Shown here piece after piece: positions 44,055 through 52,386 of a stretch of DNA of 64,000 bases. The position numbers and the translations under genes are program-made. Below the pieces are notes generated by a model. It was not told where the DNA came from. It saw nothing but the letters and a program-made list of their open reading frames with translations, and did not search any database. Source of the stretch: Streptomyces sp. Mut1 (GTDB taxonomy: Bacteria > Actinomycetota > Actinomycetes > Streptomycetales > Streptomycetaceae). Numbering within the stretch: the stretch's first letter is position 1; each line of letters opens with the position of its first letter. The stretch spans positions 7,574,001 through 7,638,000 of the forward strand of contig NZ_CP120997.1 of the NCBI RefSeq assembly GCF_030719295.1. Reading direction: 5' to 3'.

Positions 44055-45116
44055 ATGATCATGCGTATACGCGGTGTCGTACTGCCCGAGCGCGAGGAGC
44101 GCACCTTCTGGGTCGACGGGGAGCACCTGCGCACCGAACCACCGGCTGAAGCGGCGGCGAAGCAGGTGGAGACCGTGGTGGACGGCGGCTGGCTGCTGCC
44201 GGGTCTTGTCGATGTCCATACGCATCCGGGAGCGGAGAGCCCGGGTGACGGATTCGACGAGGAACTGTTGCGGCGGCACTTGTCGGAGCACCGGGACGCG
44301 GGCGTGCTGCTGGTGCGGACACCGGGGACCGTGGAGCGGATGCCTGGCTGGGTCGACACGGAAGCCGAGTTGCCGCGCGTCCGATCGGCGGGCCAGTGGC
44401 TGGCGACTCCCGGGCGGTTCTTCCCCGGGGCAGGACGAGACGTCGGCGAGCACGAGTTGGCGGGGGCCGCGGTCGAGGAGGCCACGGCTTCGTCGGGATG
44501 GTGCAAGGTCATCGGTGACTGGCGGTGGGACGAGCCGGCAGTGCCCCTGGATGTGCTGAAGGCGACCGTGGAGGCGGTGCATGCAACCGGTGGGCGGGTC
44601 GCCGTGCACTGCCAGACCGGTGAGGGCTCGCGAAACGCGGTCCTGGCCGGAGCAGACAGCCTCGAACACGGCATGCACCTCGATCCGGATCTCCTGGACC
44701 TGATGGCAGGGCAGGGCACCGCGTACGTACCGACCCTCTCGGCATTCGCCGAGAGCGCCGAGGTCTGGCGCGGCCGCGAATCCAGCGCCAAGCGCTCGGA
44801 CTGGCTCCTCGGCTGGCAGGGCATGATCGACAATGTGCGTCTGGCACATGAAGCGGGCGTCACGGTCCTGGCCGGCACGGACACCTTCCCCTGTGGCACC
44901 GTCGCCAACGAGTCCCGATGGCTGCTCCGGGCAGGGATGCCGGCCAAGGAGGCGCTCGGGGCCGCCTCATGGACGGCGCGGGACTGGCTCGGGCTGCCGG
45001 GCCTGGTCGATGGAGCCCCCGCCGACCTCGTCGCGTACGACCGGGACCCTGCTGCGGAGCCCGAGGTTCTCGGACAACCGAAACGAGTGATTCTGCGGGG
45101 CCGGATCGTGCGCTGA
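44055..45116 (+). CDS. Amidohydrolase-superfamily protein
   Basis: 353 residues from ATG 44055. A metal-dependent hydrolase: VDGGWLLPGLVDVHTHPGAES (HxH), VAVHCQTGEGS and SLEHGMHLDPD (further His ligands), and LAGTDTFPCGTV with the catalytic Asp. The C-terminal strand is the usual composite-domain return (ILRGRIVR). Closest in layout to imidazolonepropionase/prolidase-like amidohydrolases that act on small cyclic amides. Substrate unknown. A convergent-gene hairpin follows at 45190-45216. Confidence 0.85.
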   Translation: MIMRIRGVVLPEREERTFWVDGEHLRTEPPAEAAAKQVETVVDGGWLLPGLVDVHTHPGAESPGDGFDEELLRRHLSEHRDAGVLLVRTPGTVERMPGWVDTEAELPRVRSAGQWLATPGRFFPGAGRDVGEHELAGAAVEEATASSGWCKVIGDWRWDEPAVPLDVLKATVEAVHATGGRVAVHCQTGEGSRNAVLAGADSLEHGMHLDPDLLDLMAGQGTAYVPTLSAFAESAEVWRGRESSAKRSDWLLGWQGMIDNVRLAHEAGVTVLAGTDTFPCGTVANESRWLLRAGMPAKEALGAASWTARDWLGLPGLVDGAPADLVAYDRDPAAEPEVLGQPKRVILRGRIVR

Positions 45117-45189
45117 CCTGGCGCCCGGCTCCTCAGACCTTCCGCGACGGGGCCACGGGGCGCCGGTCGGTTGCCTGAGAACGCCGGGA

Positions 45190-45216
45190 CCCGTGGCCGG
45201 AACGACCGGCCACGGG
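45190..45216. terminator. Bidirectional terminator hairpin
   Basis: Perfect 11-bp arms (CCCGTGGCCGG and its complement) with an AACGA loop, between two convergent genes (45116 plus, 45237 minus). Confidence 0.85.
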
Positions 45217-45236
45217 CCGGGGCGCGTACGCCGGGC

Positions 45237-45824
45237 TCAGAGCTCCAAGGCGAAGCGGCGGCAGACGTGTACCCGGGCAAACTGCTCCCGCAGCAGCGCC
45301 TCGTCACGCAGGTCGGCGTGCAGGAAGGCCAGCATCGGCCGTAGCCCCGGGCGCCGTTGGGCGACGGCCCGGTCCGGCTCCGCGGCGTCGGTGTAGTAGT
45401 TCGCGTAGACGTGCAGGTAGTGCTCGCTCTCGGCGAAACCCATCGCCCGGTACCAGCGCAGCGTGTCCGGGTCGTCCCGCGTCCAGGCGTCCAGCGTCCG
45501 CACACCGAGGGCGCCGGCCCGGGTGCGGGCCTCGGCGAGCAGGGAGCGGCCGATACCGCGGCGCTGGTGATCGGGGTGGACGGCGACGGTGTCGACGGTT
45601 GCCAGCGCCCCCTCGACGCCGACATCCAGAATCCCGACGACGGCACCCGGCTCCTCGGCTGCCACCAACTGGAAGCCTGGCGCGGCGACCACGGGCTTGG
45701 CCCTGAGAACATCGTCGAAATAGGCGGTGCTCAGGAAGGAGAGCACCCGGCAGCGCAGCCAGGCAGTCTCGTCGGCGGGGGCGTACTCACGTATGACGTA
45801 GCTCAAGACAGTGATCCTCGACAT
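45237..45824 (-). CDS. GNAT-family N-acetyltransferase
   Basis: 195 residues if read from ATG 45824; a GTG at 45854 and a TTG near 45797 are alternatives, as none has a strong ribosome site. YVIREYAPADETAWLRCRVLSFLSTAYFDDV starts the fold (quoted in part), then VGILDVGVEGALATVDTVAVHPDHQRRG-type acetyl-CoA site (HQRRGIGRSLL), LDAWTRDDPDTLRWYRAMGF as motif B, and HYLHVYANY. It resembles GNATs that acetylate small amines or aminoglycoside-like compounds. Substrate not readable. Confidence 0.82.
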   Translation of the reverse strand: MSRITVLSYVIREYAPADETAWLRCRVLSFLSTAYFDDVLRAKPVVAAPGFQLVAAEEPGAVVGILDVGVEGALATVDTVAVHPDHQRRGIGRSLLAEARTRAGALGVRTLDAWTRDDPDTLRWYRAMGFAESEHYLHVYANYYTDAAEPDRAVAQRRPGLRPMLAFLHADLRDEALLREQFARVHVCRRFALEL

Positions 45825-46146
45825 GTGCGGCGGTGTCCGGACGGCGGCGGTCACGACGTTGAGGGATCACGGAGGAGATTCTGCGCACCGGCCCGCGACC
45901 GGGCAACCGGTTTAATGTGCTCCCCGGAGAGGCGACTGGCCAGGCGGATACAGCGAAGACCCGCCGTTCTGACTCAGCGACCCGCAGTGCCCCACCCATC
46001 CGCTGACCACCCGGCGTGGCTACACCACCCAGGCTGACAGCAAGGACAGCGTGGCCGGGGGTGCGCGAGAAAATGGGAAGGCGGAGCCGACTGACCGTTG
46101 GCAGGATGTCCTCGCTCACTATCCGATGGGAAAGGACCCGCCAACC

Positions 46147-46557
46147 GTGGCTCGTGCCGTTACTCTGATCCGCTCTGCCGCCCTGTCCGACATCGCCGAG
46201 TACGCCTACGCGGCCACCGCGCCCGCCGAGTCCCGCCTGATCTTCCTCGCCGGGGCGTGTCCGCTGAACGACGACGGTTCCACAGCGGCGATCGGGGACT
46301 ACGCGGGCCAGGCAGCGAAGGCCATGGAGAACATGCAGGCCGCTCTCGCTGCCGCAGGGGCCTCACTGCGGGACGTCATCAGTACCCGGGTCCTCGTCGC
46401 ATCGGCTCGCCAGGAGGACCTGGTGGCTGCCTGGCAGGTGGTCCGGGACCTGTTCGCCGACCATGACGTCCCCAGCACCCTGATGGGCGTCACCGTGCTC
46501 GGCTACAAGGACCAACTCGTCGAGATCGAAGGCGTCGCCGCCGTGCTCGATTCTTGA
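46147..46557 (+). CDS. RidA (YjgF/YER057c/UK114) family protein
   Basis: 136 residues from GTG 46147, preceded by GGGAAAGGAC. RidA landmarks: SRLIFLAGACPLNDDG, DYAGQAAKAMENMQAALAAAGASLRDVISTRVLV (in parts), and the C-terminal YKDQLVEIEGVAAV, in which classical RidA has an Arg for deaminase activity near STRVLV. Members hydrolyse reactive enamine/imine intermediates from PLP enzymes. A threonine-synthase-like PLP enzyme lies 4 kb downstream but not in an operon with it. Confidence 0.88.
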   Translation: MARAVTLIRSAALSDIAEYAYAATAPAESRLIFLAGACPLNDDGSTAAIGDYAGQAAKAMENMQAALAAAGASLRDVISTRVLVASARQEDLVAAWQVVRDLFADHDVPSTLMGVTVLGYKDQLVEIEGVAAVLDS

Positions 46558-46582
46558 GACCTTGTCCGAGGACACCGCGAAC

Positions 46583-46604
46583 GCGGGACGGCCGGCCGTC
46601 CCGC
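46583..46604 (+). terminator. Terminator palindrome after ridA-like gene
   Basis: A perfect 22-bp palindrome (GCGGGACGGCC then its complement), 25 bases after the stop. Confidence 0.75.
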
Positions 46605-46643
46605 CGAGGAACGAAGGCTGCGGTCGGCCGGCGTTGGCGGGCT

Positions 46644-46755
46644 CTAGTTGGCGTGAAAGCGAATCGGATCGTCGGAGACGCGCTCCAGAACGCAGCTTTC
46701 CACGCCCAGTCGCAGCTCGTCGCCGGCCTCGATCCTGAGCCATTGCAGCTGGCCG
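46644..46755 (-). pseudogene. C-terminal remnant of an unidentified gene
   Basis: On the minus strand an in-frame run with good codon use reads GQLQWLRIEAGDELRLGVES then CVLERVSDDPIRFHAN and stops at TAG 46644-46646. It has no start and abuts IS5-like sequence at about 46756, so it looks like the last 36 or so codons of a gene cut by an insertion. Family not recognised. Confidence 0.5.
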
Positions 46756-46756
46756 G

Positions 46757-46846
46757 GAGCAACGGCTCGATCCTCGCCCACTGGGCATCAGCCAACGGCA
46801 CACCCGAACCAACGACACAGGCAGCGCGCACGGCCGGCGTGCCTGG
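46757..46846 (-). repeat. IS5-type transposase 5' fragment, copy 1 of a 90-bp direct repeat
   Basis: Encodes MRAACVVGSGVPLADAQWAR then IEPLLPAS on the minus strand, the conserved start of IS5-family (DUF4096) transposases, and then breaks off. About 85 of 90 bases match copy 2 at 49491-49580 in the same orientation. It ends exactly where the left inverted repeat of the 2.6-kb island begins. Confidence 0.75.
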
Positions 46847-46870
46847 TACTCCAGCCGTAGATCGTGATCT

Positions 46871-48237
46871 TCATGCTTGAGCGGCTTGCCGCCGGTAGTG
46901 GCTGGTCTGGGATCGTGTTTGGCGGCGGCGTCGCCAGTCGGACCAACCGAGCCGGTGGAGGGCGTCCTGTGCAGGGCGGACGACGAGCGGGATAAACAGG
47001 TGCTGGACCTCGTTGCGGGTGAGCGGTATGCGGGTGTCGGATGCGGGATGACGGGCGTGTTCGTCTGCTCGGACGACGGCGAGGAAGGCGTGCGCGAGCA
47101 TGGCCATGGTGATCCAGCGGGACCAGGACGCGTAGCGGCGGACCTGGTGCTCGTCCAGTGCGGCCAGGCCCTTTCCGGCCTGGAAGAACTCCGCCACCCG
47201 CCACCTTGATCCAGCGACGCGCACCAGCTCGGCCAGCGGCACCGGGCGGGGCGAGTAGCAGCGGTAGCAGGTCAGTTCGCCGGTGGTGCGGTTGTGGCGG
47301 ATCAGCAACTGGCGGCTGCCGGGGGCGGGGTCGGCGAGGTCGATGACGGCCCAGTCGTAGAAGCAGTGGCCCTTCGCCCCGGTCCCTGCGGACAGCTTCT
47401 GCCAGGCCCGCTTGGGTACCCTCTTGGCCAGGACGTCGGCGCGGAACTTGCCCGCGCCGGTGGTGACTTCGTGCGAGCATGCCACCGCGAGGACGTAGCC
47501 GGTGCCGCGTTCCTCCAGCCCGACTCGCAGCTTGGGGTTGCCGCCGTAGACCTCGTCGCCGTGACCCAGGCGGCCTGGTGGCCGGCGTCCAGGAACCGGG
47601 CGACCATGCGTGCGGCCAGCTCCGGCTTGGTGGCGAAGGACGTCTCCTTGCCGAGTCCGGCGGCGAGGCAGCGGGCGGGGTCGGAGGTCCAGGAGTGGAA
47701 CGTACAGTTCCCGGTCCACCGCGGCACGCCCACGCTGACCCGCGTAGACCAGGTGGACAGCAACCTGGGCGTTCTCGATTCTCCCCGCGGTGCCGGTGTA
47801 CTGGCGCTGGACGCCGACCGTGCCGGTGCCCTTCTTCACGTCGCCGCTCTCGTCGACCACCAGCACCGCCTGGTCGTCGTGCAGGTGCTCCACCACGTAG
47901 TCGCGGACGGCGTCCGCGTCCCACTTGGCCCTCCCGAGCAGGTGCTGCATGCCGTGCGGAGTGGCCTCGCCGGCCCACTCGGCGATGGTCCAGCAGTTCT
48001 TGCGCGGCAGGTCCGACAGAGTAGTCCGAGGACCAGATGCCGGACCCGTCATCGCGGTTCCACCCGCGCGAACCGTCCCGCGATCCGGCCGATCAGGCGC
48101 CCGAATGCCTCGGCCCAGCGGGCAGAGTCTACGCTGTGACCTACGGCCACCACATGATCGTTTGCCTTCACGCGTCGATGATCAACGGTGGCCGTATGCG
48201 TTCCCCAGCAGGGATGACGCTCATTGAAAACGGACAC
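46871..48237 (-). pseudogene. Decayed IS701-family transposase
   Basis: DDE transposase pieces run from 48237 to 46871. WAEAFGRLIGRIAGRFARVEPR is the usual N-terminal start (48049-48120) and is cut by a TGA at about 48049. From 48016 on, CWTIAEWAGEATPHGMQHLL, VVDESGDVKKG (first Asp) and VQRQYTGTAGRIENAQVAVH follow in the next frame. The conserved block WTSDPARCLAAGLGKETSFA to GHQAAWVT (about 47700-47560) is readable only in a third frame. At DEVYGGNPKLRVGLEERG the earlier frame resumes to the C-terminus. Two compensating frameshifts thus leave the main frame open while scrambling about 50 residues. Not functional. Confidence 0.85.
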
Positions 48238-48399
48238 CCCTTGCTCAGAGCTGTCTCCACAGTTGCTCGCTGGATCTCCCCATCAATGTCACGGCGGGTG
48301 GCCATGCCTCTCGAGTCAGACACGTGACTTTCCGGCTAGGAAAGTGTGTGCCATGCTGGCAACCTCATCGTCTTACTGGCGGGAAGGTCGTGCGGTCTC

Positions 48400-48903
48400 G
48401 TGTCCCTTGGTGCTCATAGCGGCGAATCACAGTTTGTGGAGGTGTCCCCGGACCAGGCAGCGGGCGCGCTGGCCCGCGTGGAGTCGATTCGTGCCGGGGT
48501 GCGGGGTCGACGGGCACCGGGTTGGTTCCCGATGCTGGCAGGCCTGCTCGTCGGCGTGGACGTGGCGGCGCTTGCCGCCACGCGAGAGGTACCGCTCGCT
48601 GCGCTGCCGGGAGCATTGCTCACCTGGCCCATAGCATGGTTGATCCGCCGGATGAGTGTCCAGGTCACCGGGGTGAGGGATGCCCCCTCCAAGCGCCTGC
48701 GCAACATACGGCTCGTGGGTGAGGCGGTGGGGCTCTGCGCATTGTGCGTTGCCGTCTGGGCAGTGTGTCGCCTCGGTGGCGGCAGTCACGCCACGTGCAT
48801 CGTTGTACCCGCTGTCGTTGGCGCCGCAGCGGCCTCGAGTCTGTTCGCGCGGCGCAACCGGGCGCTGCCTCCCGGCCCTGAGGGAGCAGTCCATGCCCGG
48901 TGA
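48400..48903 (+). CDS. Small multi-pass membrane protein
   Basis: 167 residues if read from GTG 48400; an ATG at 48352-like upstream position is possible, and the start is uncertain. After about 40 soluble residues there are four hydrophobic segments in two pairs: WFPMLAGLLVGVDVAALAA, VPLAALPGALLTWPIAWLI, GEAVGLCALCVAVWAVCRLG and CIVVPAVVGAAAASSLFA. The 3' end overlaps the regulator gene by 11 bases. Membrane protein/winged-helix pairs of this kind are common in Streptomyces and are thought to form sensor-regulator or resistance units. Function unknown. Confidence 0.65.
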   Translation: MSLGAHSGESQFVEVSPDQAAGALARVESIRAGVRGRRAPGWFPMLAGLLVGVDVAALAATREVPLAALPGALLTWPIAWLIRRMSVQVTGVRDAPSKRLRNIRLVGEAVGLCALCVAVWAVCRLGGGSHATCIVVPAVVGAAAASSLFARRNRALPPGPEGAVHAR

Positions 48904-49246
48904 TGGGGTCGTGGCCGGAGCGGGCTTCAACGAGCTCATGCATCATCCGAGCCGACTGGCTGTCTTGGCATTCCTCTCCGGCTGCATCGAGGCGGACTTC
49001 GCGCTCGTACGCGACCGATGCGAACTGTCCGACTCGGCACTGAGCAAGATCGCCAAGACGCTCGAAGAAGCTGGCTACACCGACGTCAGAAAGGGACGTG
49101 CCGGTCGCAAAGCCCGAACCTGGCTCGCCCTGACTCCTGAGGGTGGCAACGCGCTCGCAGCCCACCTGGACGCGCTCCAGGCAGTCGCGGCGGCGGCCCG
49201 TTCCGCCGCCGAGCACGAGGCCGACCCGAACCGCCAGGCCGGCTGA
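48893..49246 (+). CDS. Winged-helix transcriptional regulator
   Basis: 117 residues from ATG 48893 with GAGGGAG upstream, overlapping the membrane-protein gene. A MarR/ArsR-like winged helix: NELMHHPSRLAVLAFLSGCI, DFALVRDRCELSDSALSKIA, KTLEEAGYTDVRKGRAGRKA, RTWLALTPEGGNALAAHLDA. This matches the 'transcriptional regulator' domain of 80-100 residues often paired with DUF-type membrane proteins. Translational coupling implies the pair acts together. It lies within the inverted-repeat-bounded island. Confidence 0.82.
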   Translation: MPGDGVVAGAGFNELMHHPSRLAVLAFLSGCIEADFALVRDRCELSDSALSKIAKTLEEAGYTDVRKGRAGRKARTWLALTPEGGNALAAHLDALQAVAAAARSAAEHEADPNRQAG

Positions 49247-49490
49247 CTCAACCGAACCGCGCTCGGCGCCGAGGACCGCTCGACTCGATCTGCCTCGCAG
49301 CACGTGAAGACTGGCTGCCGCCCTTCGCACGGAGGCTGACGTCCGGCTGTCCGGCAGTCGTTGCCACAGGCGCGTGGTCTGTTGAACGACGAACCACGCA
49401 GGGCAACGAGCATGCCTGGCCATTTTCGAAGAGCGTCATCAGCAGCCTTCACCAGCAAGATCACGATCTACGGCTGGTGTACTAGCAGGG

Positions 49491-49580
49491 AGCAACGGCT
49501 CGATCCTCGCCCACTGGGCAGCAGTCAACGGCACACCCGAACCAACGACGCGGGCAGCGCGCATGGCCGGCGTGCCTAGT
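49491..49580 (-). repeat. IS5-type transposase 5' fragment, copy 2 of the 90-bp direct repeat
   Basis: Reads MRAARVVGSGVPLTAAQWAR then IEPLLPAS on the minus strand, and then breaks off next to the right inverted repeat of the island. It is fused in frame to the truncated DUF4253 gene upstream of it. Confidence 0.75.
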
Positions 49581-50278
49581 CCCTGCAGCTCGCTGCGGAA
49601 CACCGCCACGACCCGGGCGCCGAAGCGGTCTTCCCAGCTCCGCAGGAGTGCACACAGCAGAGGCAGCGGTGCCTCCGCGGACCAGCCGATCGAGGCCAGA
49701 GCGTCACTGCTGCGACGGGCAGGGACGAGAACGAGTCGGCACTCGTCCAGCCCGAACTGGCCCGTCTGGATGAGCCGGGCCAGCGGGCTTGCCGCCGCTT
49801 CCTCGGGCTTTGGATCTGCGGACGCAGCCGGTATCCGCGGCGCCAGGCCCGGCCACTGCTCGAAGGGTGGCCAGGGGTCGTGCGGCTGCACCTCGACTCC
49901 CTCAGGCACCGGGGCCGGTGCCGGGTCCATCCAGAGGGGCAGCCTCCTGCGCCGGTACTCGGCGAAGTCCGTGGCCGCCACCTCCTCCGGGCGAACGGCA
50001 TCGACGCGGTCCGGGCCGAGCGGTCTTCCCAGGGCATCGGGCCAGCACAGGAACGGAACCGGGCCACGGGCCTTCTGCTCGCTCAGCAAGCGAGGCCACA
50101 GCTGATCGACGTCTTGAGGAAATCCGTCAGAGACCCCCAAGCGTGTGGGACCGAAGGACAGAAGCCGGCCGGAAGGCAGAGCATCGGGCAGGACAAACGA
50201 CGTGGTCGCACCGTAGACCGTGGTGCTGACAGCGCGGCTGCCCGCAGGACGCAAAACTCCCCGCCGGTGGTGATCCAA
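49577..50278 (-). pseudogene. DUF4253-domain gene truncated at its 3' end by IS sequence
   Basis: About 233 residues from TTG 50278 (start uncertain), 10 bases after the PLP-enzyme stop. The visible part has DUF4253 features: PDALPSGRLLSFG near the start, ECRLVLVPARRSSDALASIG, WSAEAPLPLLCALLRSWEDR, FGARVVAVFRSELQ. Normal members continue for 40-50 residues; here the frame runs at GLGTPA into the IS5-type fragment and stops at 49439 after crossing the island's end repeat. Loss of the conserved C-terminus implies a non-functional or altered product. DUF4253 proteins are of unknown role. Confidence 0.75.
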
Positions 50279-50288
50279 ACGAACTGCC

Positions 50289-51422
50289 TTAGCCGATGAC
50301 GAGCTGGCTGAGAGCCTGGGCGGCCTTCAGCCCGGAGCCGGTAAGGACCAGGACGATGGTGTCGTCCGCGCCGACGTGTCCGGCGGAGCGGAACCGGCGC
50401 AGGGCCGGCAGAACTTGGGCGCTGGTGGGCTCGACGAACACGCCGCTGCCGGCGAGCTCTCGGACGGCAGGCAGGAGTTCGTCCTCGGCCACTGCGGTGG
50501 CGGCGCCGTCGCTGTCCCGGATCGCCTGGAGGACTTCCCGATCGCGTACCGGCTGCGCGATGGCCGTCCCCTCGGCGAGCGTCTTGGGCCAGGTACGGGC
50601 GTCGACCTCGGCGGCCCCGGCGTCGAAGGCACGGACGAGAGGGCAGCACCGCTCGGGCTGGCTGATCAGGATGCGGGGCACCCGGTCGATCTCGCCGGAC
50701 CGTTCGAGTTCGGCGAAGCCCATGGCGCAGCCCAGAACGAGGCTGCCGGCCCCCGCGGGGACGATGACGGCCGATGGAGCGGTGAACCCAAGGTCCTCCC
50801 AGATCTCGTAGGCGATCAGCTTGACGCCCTGAAGGAACTGGGGGTGCCAGTTGTGGCTTGCGTAGAAGCGGGTGCCCGCCCGGCGGACTGCTTCGTCGGC
50901 GACGTCCTGGCGGCTGCCGGGGACAAGGTCGACGCCGGCTCCGTGCAGTCGGCTCTGCACGATCTTCGCGGGCGAGGTGGACGCGGGAGCGATGATCCGG
51001 GCCTCGATGCCGGCGGCGGCGCTGTACGCGGCGACGGATGAGCCGCCGTTGCCACTGGAGTCTTCCAGGAGTTGCCGGACGCCTTGGTGGCGCAGCGCGC
51101 TGATCATGACGGAGCTGCCGCGGTCCTTGAAACTTCCAGTGGGGTTCATGGACTCGGGCTTTATGAAGACCTGGAGCCCGGCGAGCGTGCGTCGCAGCAA
51201 GGGCGTGCGGCCTTCGCCCAACGTGACGGGTTCGCTCTGAGGCAGGGGGAGCGCGGCGCGGTAGCGCCACTGGGAGTTGACGCCGGCGTCGATCTGCCGG
51301 CGGGTGATGCCGGCCAGGGGCTCCATCATCAGCGGCGTGCCGTCGTCACCGCGCCAACGGGGCTGGTCGGGCGCGTAGCGGCGGCCGCTGCGGTCGACGA
51401 GCTGGGGAGTGCGCTCACGCAT
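50289..51422 (-). CDS. Threonine-synthase-like PLP-dependent enzyme
   Basis: 377 residues from ATG 51422, GAGAGGA upstream. A fold-type II PLP enzyme: LGEGRTPLLRRTLAG, then NPTGSFKDRGSSVMISALR with the Schiff-base Lys in SFKDRG, DSSGNGGSSVAAYSAAAG (phosphate loop Asn), a KIVQSRLHGAGVDLVPG motif, VPAGAGSLVLG for phosphate binding and EPTSAQVLPALRRF near the end. It is shorter than housekeeping ThrC and lacks the long N-terminal domain. It may therefore be a paralogue that acts on another O-phospho or beta-substituted amino acid. The truncated DUF4253 gene follows. Confidence 0.87.
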   Translation of the reverse strand: MRERTPQLVDRSGRRYAPDQPRWRGDDGTPLMMEPLAGITRRQIDAGVNSQWRYRAALPLPQSEPVTLGEGRTPLLRRTLAGLQVFIKPESMNPTGSFKDRGSSVMISALRHQGVRQLLEDSSGNGGSSVAAYSAAAGIEARIIAPASTSPAKIVQSRLHGAGVDLVPGSRQDVADEAVRRAGTRFYASHNWHPQFLQGVKLIAYEIWEDLGFTAPSAVIVPAGAGSLVLGCAMGFAELERSGEIDRVPRILISQPERCCPLVRAFDAGAAEVDARTWPKTLAEGTAIAQPVRDREVLQAIRDSDGAATAVAEDELLPAVRELAGSGVFVEPTSAQVLPALRRFRSAGHVGADDTIVLVLTGSGLKAAQALSQLVIG

Positions 51423-51844
51423 GGTGTGGTTCGTTCCTCTCCGGTCGGGGCGCAGGTCCCGGCTGTGCGGGAGCCGCAACTCGGCCCGCGCGGCTTCCAG
51501 GGACGTGACGTACGTACACCGATAGCTGAACACAGATCGCACGACGCGCGAGGACGTCAGCCTTGAGGCGGCAGGCGCAGAGGGTCCGATCGGTTCACCC
51601 GCTCGGCCGGCTGACCACGGCCGGTTCTTCCTGGGCATCGATGAAGTGGGCATGGCGTGATCTATCGCGTCGAGACCTGGATTGCCGGCTGCGGCTCCCA
51701 GCGGACAGAGGCAGAGCAAGGACGGCAGGGCTCGACTGGCACGTCCACTTCAGCCGTACCGCTCCCGAGCCATGCGTACACACGAGGCACCGGCACGCCT
51801 GACCCACGGGCCCGACCGGGTGCGGCCCGCCGAACGGTCACCGG
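51423..51844. other. Gene-poor gap
   Basis: Between the PLP-enzyme start and the next gene's end I see no convincing coding frame. Several short frames are open on both strands, but none shows a family pattern or ribosome site. The upstream part should hold the PLP-enzyme promoter. Confidence 0.4.
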
Positions 51845-52171
51845 TCAGCAACTGGGAGGTCCCGCACATTGATAAAGGTGAATCCGACCGTCGCTGTCGT
51901 CGAACTCGAACTCGATGGTGAATGACAGGCCCATCTCGCTCAGAGCCGCTATAAGAACGGCGATGCGGCCGGGGTCCACGAATCCGCTGAAGGTCACGGG
52001 AACGAGAGGCGTCAGCCCCAGCTCCGCATAGGCGCTTTCGACCTCGAACTCAGCCCGGCCCGAACGGCGGACCCTCCAGCCCGCTGAGTGGAACACGTCG
52101 GCCGCGAGTCGAGCGCCGACGGCTGCTGTGAAGGACCCGCATATGTTGTTGCCACGATCAGCCTGTGCCAT
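51845..52171 (-). CDS. Hypothetical protein
   Basis: 108 residues from ATG 52171; a GTG at 52222 would add 17. Residues form alternating helix and strand: GSFTAAVGARLAADVFHSAG, WRVRRSGRAEFEVESAYAEL, LVPVTFSGFVDPGRIAVLIA, LSFTIEFEFDDSDGRIHLYQ. This reads like a small alpha/beta domain with an even pattern of hydrophobic strands. I do not recognise the family. Codon use fits real coding sequence. Confidence 0.55.
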   Translation of the reverse strand: MAQADRGNNICGSFTAAVGARLAADVFHSAGWRVRRSGRAEFEVESAYAELGLTPLVPVTFSGFVDPGRIAVLIAALSEMGLSFTIEFEFDDSDGRIHLYQCAGPPSC

Positions 52172-52386
52172 GGCGGCAGCGTCGAGACGTGGCCCGCTCG
52201 TCCCGCCCGAAGTGAAGTTCACGCCGGAAGATACCAGGCAGGCGCGGGCGCCCCACCGAAGTCACCCTGTCTGTCAGTACCCGCACCGGCTTGCCCGGCT
52301 TCATCGGCACCCCGGGCACCTCACCATCCCGGTCCCCGCTCAGCTCACCCACGAACGCGGCCGAGCCCACCTCCGAGCGAGCACGG

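Larger units (their letters stand above)
46846..49482. mobile_element. 2.6-kb island bounded by 26-bp inverted repeats
   Basis: The left end (46846-46871, beginning GTACTCCAGCCGTAGATCGT) and the right end (49457-49482, as its inverse) match at 25 of 26 bases. Inside are a decayed IS701-type transposase whose stop overlaps the left repeat, a membrane protein gene and a winged-helix regulator gene. I find no clear target-site duplication. It could be an IS701 element that has captured passenger genes, or the outcome of two insertions. The 90-bp IS5-like direct repeats lie immediately outside both ends. Confidence 0.65.

Noticed and set aside
42491..45712. A 1073-codon minus-strand open frame spanning hydrolase, GNAT, VOC and amidohydrolase genes
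   Set aside because: It runs opposite four clearly recognisable plus-strand genes and has no family pattern or ribosome site.
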